A program made the position numbers and the translations under genes. Below, in pieces: positions 11,801 to 21,300 of a stretch of DNA of 64,000 bases. Position 1 is the stretch's first letter. Each line of letters opens with the position of its first letter. The stretch is from Branchiostoma floridae (lineage: Eukaryota > Chordata > Leptocardii > Amphioxiformes > Branchiostomatidae), in the NCBI RefSeq assembly GCF_000003815.2, contig NC_049979.1, positions 9,198,267-9,262,266 on the forward strand, in the 5' to 3' direction. Under the pieces are notes generated by a model that was not told the origin of the DNA, did no database searches, and saw only the letters and a list, made by a program, of their open reading frames with translations.

Positions 11801-14142
11801 ACGTTAAATAGATGTAAATATATTTGAAGGATTTTGTTGTAAAATCAGTACCACAAGTTTTGTTCAAACAAGCTTTGGGTGAATGTATAACGTAATTGTA
11901 TTGATTAATCTCTGATAAAATAATTTCATAAATTATTCTTAAGTGTGGAAGGTACCCTAATGGTAAGGTTTTCAATACAAATTCATTTGCATGTATAAAA
12001 CGCTGCTTGTTATTTTCACAGCTGGGAAGGAATGGGTAAAGCTCCCCCCAGTCACACCAGCCCAGCTTGCTGTGGCCAGGAAGATCAAGAAGTTCCTGAC
12101 TGGCAGATTAGAAGCACCTGTAAGTGGTTAAGACTTTTTTCTTTTACTCATACATTGCCCTTCGATGGTATTATCTCACGTTAAGAAGTAATTCCCGAGA
12201 CTTTAGACAATGTAATTATAATGACTAGTTCAGGGAACTGGTAGAGGGCATGTCCAGTCTCAGGTCCATAATTCTTGCAGATCGTGATGATCACGTTTAT
12301 GGTCAGGTGCGGTCAGAGTGGCGTAGATTTTATCAATACAGAAAACCTCACTATAAGAGCCGTCTATAGCCTTGGCAAGCTCATGAATCTTTAAACACCA
12401 AAAAGCATGCCATCTGTCAGATGTAATCAATAGGTGATAGCATGTATTGTATTAGGTAGACTTTACTCTCTACAAAGCCTTAAAATGCAGTTCAATAAGT
12501 GATTTTAGGAGGTTTGATCCAATGTCTCAAGAGAAAGTAATTATGGGAGTCTAATTAGTTTTATCCTGCAATTTTCAGATCATCAGCTACCCGCCATTCC
12601 CAGGCAACGAGTCTAACTACCTGCGAGCACAGATCGCACGTATCTCAGCTGGTACCCAGGTCAGCCCCCTGGGCTTCTTCCAGTTTGATGAGGAAGAAGA
12701 GGAGCAGGAGGAGGGAGAGGAGGGTGAGTTGTAGCTCAGTACAGACTTTCACACTTATTTTCATTCAGGATGCCTATCACTGGCATAGTTTATTTGTGCT
12801 TGGGTTGAGGTTTGGGAACTGAATCCTTCATGTACTTCTTTTACCAAATCTCTGCTGTAGTTGTACACACTATAAACTACAAAGCAGAACATTTTTTTTG
12901 GTCAATTTTTTACCATGATGTCACAATTCTCAGACCTAAAAAGAGGTGGCAAATATGAACAAAGGACAGGGTATTTTATTACTTTCATTTGCAAAACTGC
13001 AAAACCTTGCAATTCAATACATGTGTACATGTATAAAGAAACTGTTTGCTAATGTGCCTAACAGAATGTCAGTTTCTTTCTTTGGAAGTAAAGTCATGTG
13101 TTGAATCCCCCCAGCCCGTGACACCTATGTGGAGAACCCTGACTTTGAGCCTGTGCCCGTGCGGGACCTGACAGACCCCTCCCTGGCCAACTGGGTGCAC
13201 CACGTGCAGCACATCCTGCCCCAGGGCCGCTGCACCTGGTTCAACCCCGTCCAGAAACAGGAGGATGAATTTGAAGATGAGGAGGATGAGGAGGAGAAGG
13301 AGGAGCCAGATGAGCCGGAGCCTGAAGTTGGACCACCTCTCCTCACACCTGTGTCTGAGGATGTTGGTGAGTGGTACTTTGCTGATGACAACATCCAGAT
13401 CTGTAGGAGATAGTTTCACATGTAGTAATTGTAGGAGTATCCAGTATTTGATTTTATCAGGCTAGAAAAACACTTTGTTTTGTTGATGACAGAAACTTAT
13501 TAGATGGGTTTCTTAAGTCCACTGACTTAATCATTTAATGAACTTGTTTTGACAGAAATCGACGGCATGCCGCCATGGACAGCCAAGGTCTCGTCTCACC
13601 TCGTGCCTCAGTATGCCATCGCTGTGGTGAGGTCCAACCTCTGGCCTGGATCGGTTGCTTTCTGCCATGGCAGGCAAGTATTTCCCCAATATTTTTTCAG
13701 TGGCAGTTAGGTCTCTAACAGTCTAAGCAATTTTAATCCTGTAGTGAAATATAAGGTACACTGGTATGGTATAAACCGATCTTGACATTGGGAGCATGAT
13801 TGCTGAGACTCGATTTCAACTCAGTATTAAACATACCAATGCCATGTATGATTTCAGTCATTTTAGGAATGCATACAAGATTTTCTAACATTGCCAAACC
13901 TTCCACCTTACAGGAGGTTTGAGAACATCTATGTCGGCTGGGGCCACAAGTACGCCAGCGAGAACTACAGCCCGCCACCACCTCCCCCAGTCCAGGAGGA
14001 GTTCCCCAGCGGACCGGAGATCACGGAGATCGATGACCCCACAGTGGAGGAGGAGGCGGCCCTGAAGGCAGCCAAGGAGGAGCATCTGGGAGAGGCTGAG
14101 GAGATGGAGGATGTAGAGGACGAGGATGAAGACGATGATTAG
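8819..14142 (+). CDS. RSPH4A: Radial spoke head protein 4/6 (12 exons, complete)
   Basis: Axonemal protein of the radial-spoke head in motile cilia and flagella. Exons: 8819-8946, 9428-9489, 9713-9840, 10125-10223, 10647-10823, 11332-11380, 11624-11740, 12022-12119, 12579-12723, 13115-13366, 13556-13673, 13914-14142; 1602 nt, 533 aa. Recognisable blocks are [71 protein letters not shown] and [12 protein letters not shown]. Acidic Glu-rich runs separate the blocks and close the protein. It is shorter than human RSPH4A/RSPH6A (about 717 aa) and nearer to single RSP4/6 genes of other animals. The intron after exon 11 begins GC, and only that GC-AG splice keeps frame. Whether it is RSPH4A, RSPH6A or the single ancestor cannot be decided here. 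Confidence 0.93.
10274..10492. mobile_element. TA-flanked MITE in RSPH4A intron 4
   Basis: Ends are exact inverted repeats: AAATACTGTAAATGCA and TGCATTTACAGTATTT. The inside has repeated TTCGCGGT/ACCGCGAA words in both orientations. TA at each end fits a TA target duplication, as in Tc1/mariner-type elements. It lies fully within the intron between 10223 and 10647. Confidence 0.8.
10880..11230. repeat. Interspersed repeat, probably retroelement 3' region
   Basis: GC-richer block in RSPH4A intron 5 with phrases such as GTAAAAGAACCCACCGCACT and TTCCCGAGCAGCC. A piece of it recurs at 44345-44425 (AATGGGGTAGG...TTGCCTATTGAGTCA). The recurrence is seen; the retroelement origin is inferred. Confidence 0.5.
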
Positions 14143-14633
14143 GGGACCATCTTAGATGGGGGGAGGGATAGATTCTGATCATATTTTATGGGTCAATGTT
14201 TTACCATGTATTCTAATTTTCACCTTGACTGTATAACTTAAGCATGTTGATTTGTCCTCCTCGGTAAACAGGCTAACAAATTCCAGTGCCTTTGATGAAT
14301 TCTAGACAAGGCCTTAAATAAGCAGATCGTTGTTTGAACTGCTACTCATCTCAAGCAATAGTCCAGTTTTATGTCTAATGTTAATTCGGCAAAGAAGCCA
14401 AAGTTTTATCAGGCTATGGCAAAGATGTAGATTTTGCTACTTTTATCAGCCTTGAAAATGTCCAGAAACAGCCAAGTTGAAAAGGTGGGATTTTGTGTAC
14501 ATATATCTAGGATTGTTGACTCACTGTTTTGTACATATAGAGGTATATTGTGGTTGTAATGAATTCTGATTCAGGAGATTCCCCACAAAATTTTCTGATC
14601 CTCCTAGAACACTGTTTTTGCATTTATTTCCTC

Positions 14634-14639
14634 AATAAA
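14634..14639 (+). terminator. Polyadenylation signal of RSPH4A
   Basis: AATAAA about 490 nt after the RSPH4A stop codon, followed by a GT-containing stretch. It is the first canonical signal in the 3' flank. Confidence 0.6.
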
Positions 14640-15097
14640 ATCTTGTGAAGTTATACGGTGTATTGTCCTGGTAGATAAGTGCATTTTGAACCCGACATTT
14701 TCCTCCAAAGTGCAGTGGAAGGAAAAGATGGACTATGCTTTCCATCAGTGTGCTGGGCACAGTCGATAACAACTGTCCCTTCAGCCTACAAAAGGCTGAT
14801 GATGACGATGATGAGACTACTCAGAATTAGTAGTCAAGCATTAGAGCTGGACAACCTATTCTATAGTTACCAGATTTCTCATTCCTAGTCACCCCTCCAT
14901 TCTGCATGTAAAAAAGCATGAAACCTTACTCAAATTTGAACAAGCATATAACCCACATGGTAGATAAGTGATACATGAATCTGTATGCCCATAATGCCCT
15001 GATAACCTATCTCTCCACCAGACATCACACAAAATTAAGAGCCTGGTTTTATTTACTAGAAGAAAGCATCAGCAGAAAACTTTTTTGACTGTTTGGT

Positions 15098-15103
15098 TTT
15101 ATT
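15098..15103 (-). terminator. Candidate polyadenylation signal of EIF4A3
   Basis: TTTATT on the plus strand, so AATAAA for the minus-strand gene, about 530 nt past the stop at 15632. A second candidate lies at 15048-15053. The 14640-15630 interval otherwise holds only the two converging 3' UTR regions. Confidence 0.45.
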
Positions 15104-15631
15104 CATAAAAGAAGACAAACATGTGCCTGCTGTACATTGATAACAGATGTTTGGGTTCCAGTGTTCCTACTTTGCACACCATATAGTTCGTTTGTACCTG
15201 ACTTATAACAATTACACACCTTTTTCGGAAATGAAAACAAGCTGTTTTAAAGTCTGAATATCTCAATGCTTCAGGGTTTCTACTCCGACTTTTCAAGGAA
15301 TTTTTTATCATATAAGTACTAAAAACACAAAAAGACACTAAAACAAATACACAAAAATTAACGCCATACTAAACTTAACCCTTCCGTGAATAAAAGTTAC
15401 TTCGCACTTTCAAGTGTTCAGAAAGATGGTCTCACAAGATGATGCCCAAAAGTCAAATACGTTACCACAAAAATGTTTCCTTGTATACAGCTGCTTATTT
15501 GTATCCACAGACATAATACATGAATTTATGCTATATATGTGCCCCCAGCCAAGTTACATCCTCCAATGTTTACTCCATGATCCTTGACATCTTTTAAAAG
15601 ATTTGGTCCAACTCTTCCAACTGGTGGCATC

Positions 15632-18600
15632 CTAGATAAGATCAGCGACTGTAAAGAAGATGGAAAGGCATTAATGTACATCATTCGAATATGATGATTT
15701 TCAAAAGTTAGTGAAAGGACTTAAGCTGGTAGCACTTGCTGTCCTGATACCAATACCTTGATAGTAAATAATCGATACATGGAACAGATTGATCTAACAG
15801 GGACGAATTGAATACTAGTAGTGAGCAGATAATATAATGCTTGAAACTGACCATTCATTGGCATCTCATCAATCTGTGTGCTGTAGTACTGCTCAATATC
15901 TCTCAGGATCCTGATGTCGTCACTCTTCACAAAGTTGATAGCCACACCCTTACGGCCAAAGCGACCTGAACGGCCAATTCTGGAATGACACAGAAAGGTT
16001 ACACAAATCTGTGATACATACTAGTATTTGGCTGCTTTTGCATACGAATAACTGGCATGAACATGGAGGGATGATAAAAGTTGGGGCTCAATAATCCACA
16101 CAGCATAAAAAGAACATGCTGATGTCTAATGGGTCCATAATTTTCACTTTTCAAATAGACATTTAATTTCAAAACACGTAGAATTTAATGCAGCATCTCC
16201 TCACCTGTGGATGTACAACTCACGGTTGTTGGGCAGGTCGTAGTTGATGATCAGGGACACCTGCGGCACATCAATACCGCGGGCCCACACGTCAGTTGTG
16301 ATCAGCACACGGCTGTGGGGTACAGTAGACACAACATCATTAAAACTACCGTTCACAGTCTGCTTGTCAAAGAATCGTTAAGTCTTAATACTTAAGGTAA
16401 AAAGCGATAACTAGCTTAGGCCAGTAGTGAACATTTCCTTCTTGAATCCCAGCTATTCATGTATTGATGCTTGCGTACCTGGCACCAGATCTGAACTCCT
16501 TCATGATGGCATCTCTCTCCTTCTGCGGCATGTCTCCGTGCATAGAAGACACAGTGAAGTTAGCCTCACGCATCTTCTCTGTCAACCAGTCAACCTGGAA
16601 ATGGATAAAATACAATAACATGATGGCATGGCTTTGAGATAAAGAACATAAAACAGAATTGATCACAAATATAGTGGAACGTATCTTTTTTTGGGGAGTT
16701 ATCTAAGATCTTCCTATAACACACAACAGCAAACATGTGGATGGAAGCTGCCGTACCTTGCGTTTGGTGTTGCAGAAGATGACTGCCTGTGTGATGGTTA
16801 GAGTGTCGTACAGGTCACACAGGGTGTCGAACTTCCACTCTTCTCGCTCAACAGCAACAAAGAACTGCTTAATGCCCTCCAGCGTCAACTCATCACTGCA
16901 GACAGAAAGTCATAGGTGTAAGGATACATATCCCTCAAAGATGGCAAGAGCTAAATCATCTAATTCAAAATATCATAAAAGCAACTTCAAGGGAAAAAGA
17001 CATAATGTCTAATAGCTTCCTCCTTCCTGTTTAATGAGGATAATCATAATAAATTTCAATTATAGGAAAAGGTGTAGACTTTCAGTTGAATTCTGTTGTA
17101 ATGACTGAATGTTAAGAGTTTGTCAAAGAAGTTCAGTAAGGGTTATGTTGTCAGCATCACTGTCAGCCCCGAAAGATGGTCAAACATCATCACTTCTTGT
17201 AAACAATACCTTCATTAGACTTCTTAATGATTAAAATGATCATATTAGTATTAATTACTGAAAATGGTGCAGAAAAACATGTCTACATATTTACTGTCAC
17301 AGTAGCAGGTTGTAACGTACCGCTTGACCAGAATGCGGATGGGGTCTGTCATGAACTTTGTTGTCATCTCCAGGATCTCATGAGGCAGGGTGGCACTCAG
17401 CAGGACCACCTGGGTGGCTGGAGGCAGGTAACGGTACACGTCGTAGATCTGCTCCTTGAAACCTGAACAAAAAGAAGATGTCAATGTCTGAAGAAGAAAA
17501 AGTATGCCACCCAGTAAGGGGCGGTATAACCCCAACGGTGCTGTAATACACCGTATGACTATGACTTGACTTGAATGTCTGTCAATACTTTTTAAGTTAT
17601 ATCACATGTTATATGACCACTTTGTCCCTGTGAACGAAACATACAGTCTCCAAAAACTACAACAATCATACTTTGAGGTGATTACATTGCAATGGCATTG
17701 ATGTAATGACTGAATGTTGAGAGCTTGCCACAGAAGTTCAGTAAATTTATGTTGTCACCAGCTGGGTCTGCCCCGAAAGATGGTAAAACATCATCACTTC
17801 TCGGCAACACCACTCCAAAGTTAGCAACATCAGATACGCAACAGTGAATGTCTCACCTTTGTTTAGCATCTCATCTGCCTCATCAAGCACCAGCATCTTG
17901 ATGGAGCGAGTACGCAGGTTCCGTCTTCGGATCATGTCTTAAGCACATGGTTAAGGACTATCAACACACATTAACTATTACATGTCTGCAGATAACCATT
18001 ACATAATATCACATCAAATTGCCACATTTCTTAGATAATCACATATAAATCACTGCATACTGAATATTTGTTGTTTGGTCTGTCATGAACTGTCAAATAG
18101 TTTGCCAGAGAAGTTCAGTAAGGGTTATGTTGTCACCAGCAGGGTCAGCCCCGAAAGATGGTCAAACATCATCACTTCTTGGCAATTCCTTTACATGTAT
18201 ATGCTCAGCTGTATCAATCACTTGTGTGGTAAATATTATTTTCACGCTTAAAAGGATACCAAATACTCTGCCTGGTGTCCCAGACACAACATGCTGCCCA
18301 TAGTCCAGCTTCCGGATGTCTTCTCCAACATTGGTGCCACCAATACAGGAATGGCACTGGACACTCATGTAGTCACCCAGAGCTAAAATCACCTGCAGAA
18401 ATCAAAGTAAACCAATGTTATGAAACAAGGCTAGTTAATAGTAGCAGAAAAACAAGGGACCACTAACATCAACAGCACGAAAAATAAGTCCCATTAGTGA
18501 TCTCTCCTTTCTACTATTTTAAAGGACAAAGCTGCACAGGCTTCTGTCATAATTGCTTCTGCACTGCATATCAGTTGACCAACAATCAAGATGGTCTCAT

Positions 18601-20114
18601 GGTGTCAATTACCTTTTGAATCTGTGTTGCCAGCTCTCTGGTCGGGGACAGGACCAAGGCCTGGACTTCTCGCATCTACAAAAAGAGGACAGCAAGGTGT
18701 CAATCTGCATTGATGCAACAGAGTAATACTAATAGCACCAAGTGTAACTATTCCAATTTAGAGTTTCAAGAACTCATTTATCAAAATAACAAAACTAACC
18801 TGAATATCTAGACACTGGAGGATGGAAATGGAGAATGTGGCTGTTTTCCCCACACCAGACTGGGCCCTGAAAAATAACAATTAGAATGTTGCGTGACTGG
18901 ACCATGACAAACTTTCACAAAGGAAATTCTTCATACCCACTTCTGAATGCCACAGAAGTTCAGTAAGGGTTATGTTGTCACCAGCAGGGTCAGCCCCGAA
19001 AGATGGTCAAACATCACCACTTCTTGGCAATTAATTTAATATGATAACCTATTTTTCTGTAGCCTTATTGATTGATGTTCTCTAATCTAAGTATACCCAT
19101 ATGGGCAAGAACATGCAAATAAAGATCATTGTCATTGTCATAATATTCATGGGCCATCCATACAGTAGTTACTATTCCTAAAGCAATGATTTACCCTAAT
19201 CTAAAAAGTATCCCCACACAATTTAACCCTTGGCTGCGAGTCTACAAATTCTAACATTTTTTAGAATTAGAGTCATACAAACCATCACAATATTTATTAA
19301 ATAGGTTACCTGGTTACCAGGTATCAGATGCATACTTTGACGTGGATAGCAGAATTGTGTAAATGGTATACTTGCAACTTGCCAAACTGTTTCTGCCTTT
19401 ATTTGGACATGTGTGTTAGTGATACCAATGATTATGATAGTACTTACTGTGCAATGACATCTCTTCCCTTCACGATAGGCTTGATCGCTCTCTGCTGGAT
19501 TGCTGACGGTTTCTCAAAGCCTGGAAAAAATAAATAGGCGTAAGAATATAAAAGCTAAGTATACACAAGTATAATGGCAACGCAAACATGTTCTGAAGCT
19601 TGACTCAAATATTTTGTCATATAATGTACCTTTTTGAGCAAGTATTGAGCCTTCAAGTTTCCTTATTTTTACCAAAAATTATACTCAAATAGGTCAGTTT
19701 TTGGACGAAACTTCGTAGTAAAATCATACATTTTTTACTCCAAACCCAAACAGAGGTAGCAACTTAACAAAACAGGCAAAGCACCCGCATCCGTAATAAC
19801 GCCTTTTAGATCTTCTCTAGAAGTCACCAAATTGGCTACACGAGAATGGTATTATTTGTTGGGGGATGCGAATTTAATTTTTGGATCAGACAAAGCGTGA
19901 CCACGCCATCGTGTTTTCTACAAGCACATGTCCGCATTTTCAAAGTACCGGTGTGGGGCTTATACATACCGTAGGCGTAAATGCCACGCAGGAGATCTTC
20001 CCTAAGGCCCATAGAGTCGAAGGTTGGTGTAACTTCGACATCTTCGCTTGTTTCGAACTCGATAGTGCTGGTATCCACTCCCTCAGTCACCACAGTGCGT
20101 CGTCGACCCGCCAT
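15632..20114 (-). CDS. EIF4A3: eIF4A-III, DEAD-box RNA helicase of the exon junction complex (12 exons, complete)
   Basis: ATP-dependent RNA clamp that anchors the exon junction complex on spliced mRNA. Exons on the minus strand: 20114-19970, 19520-19448, 18866-18800, 18675-18613, 18392-18260, 17937-17857, 17462-17321, 16895-16757, 16594-16479, 16312-16205, 15979-15852, 15648-15632; 1212 nt, 403 aa (human 411). Motifs: Q motif around 50-58, Walker A AQSGVGKT 74-81, PTREL 106-110, TPGR 155-158, DEAD 179-182, SAT 210-212, ARGID 330-334, HRIGRSGR 355-362, C-terminus NVADLI. Walker A has V where eIF4A proteins normally have T. The start ATG sits in AAAATGGCGG, a YY1-like context common in housekeeping genes. 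Four introns carry box C/D snoRNA-like sequences in sense. The NVADLI end and [20 protein letters not shown] favour eIF4A3 over eIF4A1/2. Confidence 0.96.
17118..17204 (-). ncRNA. Box C/D snoRNA-like, copy A (EIF4A3 intron 7)
   Basis: Read on the minus strand: terminal AAGAAG/CTTCTT stem, C box GTGATGA, antisense element ACCATCTTTCGGGG, D' box CTGA, a weaker C' region (GCTGACAA), then D box CTGA. It is in sense with the host gene, and its 3' end is about 222 nt before the next exon at 16895. The outer stem is weaker than in copies C-E. Expression cannot be judged from sequence. Confidence 0.75.
17725..17808 (-). ncRNA. Box C/D snoRNA-like, copy B (EIF4A3 intron 6)
   Basis: Minus strand: stem GTTGCCGAGAAG / CTTCTGTGGCAA, C box GTGATGA, the same antisense element ACCATCTTTCGGGG, D' variant CAGA, C' GTGACAA, D box CTGA. 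The stretch before the D box is altered (CATAAATTTA, against CATAACCCTTA in the other copies), so its second guide has diverged. The next exon begins about 262 nt downstream. Confidence 0.75.
18102..18185 (-). ncRNA. Box C/D snoRNA-like, copy C (EIF4A3 intron 5)
   Basis: Minus strand: stem TTGCCAAGAAG / CTTCTCTGGCAA, C box GTGATGA, antisense element ACCATCTTTCGGGG, D' CTGA, C' GTGACAA, second element ACATAACCCTTA, D box CTGA. All boxes match consensus closely. It sits about 164 nt before the 3' splice site. Confidence 0.82.
18948..19030 (-). ncRNA. Box C/D snoRNA-like, copy D (EIF4A3 intron 2)
   Basis: Minus strand, nearly identical to copy C, with stem TTGCCAAGAAG / CTTCTGTGGCA. The C box is GTGGTGA instead of GTGATGA (plus strand reads TCACCAC), a one-base departure. 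The 3' end is about 81 nt before the exon at 18866, near the 70-80 nt spacing usual for intronic box C/D snoRNAs in animals. Confidence 0.78.
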
Positions 20115-20434
20115 TTTGTCGGATGCGTGCAAGCGATGCTTAGTAAATTTGTGAAATACCCTGTGATTGGTCAAAGGCCTAAGCAGTCCTAGTTATCAAC
20201 CAATAGAATATTTCGACACATAGCAGGGCTTCGTACTGTACTATGGGTAGATCCTGATTATGAAACGATTTCATAACAACAGGTTTTGACGCAATATATG
20301 AGAAACTATATGTCAAGAATCTAACTTAAAAACAAAAAAAGATCAGTTTTTGTACAGTAATCGGTGAAAAAATCTTCTACAGCGTTGAGCCTTGGAATTA
20401 GGTCAAAGGTCATATTTCCTCGAGCTGGACTGAG
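20115..20434. promoter_or_regulatory. Putative divergent promoter between EIF4A3 and WDR53
   Basis: Only about 300 bp separate the EIF4A3 start codon from a possible plus-strand 5' UTR exon ending at a GTGAGG donor near 20434. CCAAT boxes occur in both orientations: ATTGG at 20166-20170 (towards EIF4A3) and CCAAT at 20200-20204 (towards WDR53). Sites are seen; shared promoter function and the UTR exon are inference. Confidence 0.4.
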
Positions 20435-20639
20435 GTGAGGTTCTTTAATACATTTGCAAGAGTGTGCTGGTATTTTACCAGTTGCTCATTTTATCACCAG
20501 AAGATGGTTATAAGACTGGACTGTAAATGTACTGCAAGCCAGGGAACGTAGTGGTTTTCGTCTGACTAATTTCTTTACTGTGTAAGGTGCGAAATTATGT
20601 TGGTGAAGTGAGTATACATTTCCCCGCATGTGCAAGCAC

Positions 20640-20860
20640 CACGTGGCGTGGGTACCATAATTTATTTTTGGTGCAGAAGTTCATGGAAGTTGGACACCTC
20701 AATTCAAACTACTCTGTTGAAAGTATGTTCAGTGTAATATAACCAGCTGCTGCTGCACCGCGTGCCTGCGAAGCTGGTGCGTTACGCCGAAGGGCGGTTA
20801 TACCGGCTATATAGATACAGATAGAGATACAGATGTTTATGACTTTAGATTAGAATTTGG
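20640..20860. repeat. Interspersed repeat fragment upstream of WDR53
   Basis: GC-rich TGCGTTACGCCGAAGGGCGG followed by GGTTATACCGGCTATATAG and a short AGATACAGATAGAGATACAG run. A related phrase (GGGGCGGTATAACCCC) occurs at 17518-17534 in an EIF4A3 intron. Class not determined. Confidence 0.4.
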
Positions 20861-20903
20861 GTAGTGGGTGAATGAATGAAGACTAACTGAGCAGCTCAGG
20901 AAA

Positions 20904-20983
20904 GCCAAGAAGTGATGATGTTTGACCATCTTTCGGGGCAGACCCAGCTGGTGACAACATAACCCTTACTGAACTTCTCTGGC
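20904..20983 (+). ncRNA. Box C/D snoRNA-like, copy E (upstream intron of WDR53)
   Basis: Plus strand: stem GCCAAGAAG / CTTCTCTGGC, C box GTGATGA at 20912-20918, antisense element ACCATCTTTCGGGG, D' variant CAGA, C' GTGACAA, D box CTGA at 20969-20972. It is in sense with WDR53, and its 3' end is about 80 nt before the acceptor at 21065, the usual spacing for intronic box C/D snoRNAs. It is the same family as the four EIF4A3 intronic copies. Confidence 0.8.
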
Positions 20984-21300
20984 AAACATTGCTTGTAAGA
21001 TTATGTTTAGTTTAGATTTAACTAGGCAGTTGTTTTAATACACATGCATGATTGTGTTGGTACAGGAGCAAGCCATGACACAAGAGTCCAGGTTCACAGG
21101 CGGACACCAGGACAGCGTGCTGTGCCTGGCCTGCAGCACAGACGGTGTGCTGGCCAGCGGTGGGGAGAGTGGAGAACTCTGCCTCTGGTCTGTGGAGAAG
21201 CCCAGTCTCCTGCATCAAGTCTCAGGGCTCCCAGATGCTGATGTCACCTCGGTCTGCTTCTCTGTGAAGCATCCGACATTGCTGTGTGCAGCTGTGGGAG

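Noticed and set aside
17118-20983. The ~85-bp repeat as an ordinary short transposable element
   Set aside because: Host-sense orientation in every case, complementary stem ends, box C/D motifs and the 28S-complementary core fit a snoRNA better. A mobile origin of the copies is still possible.
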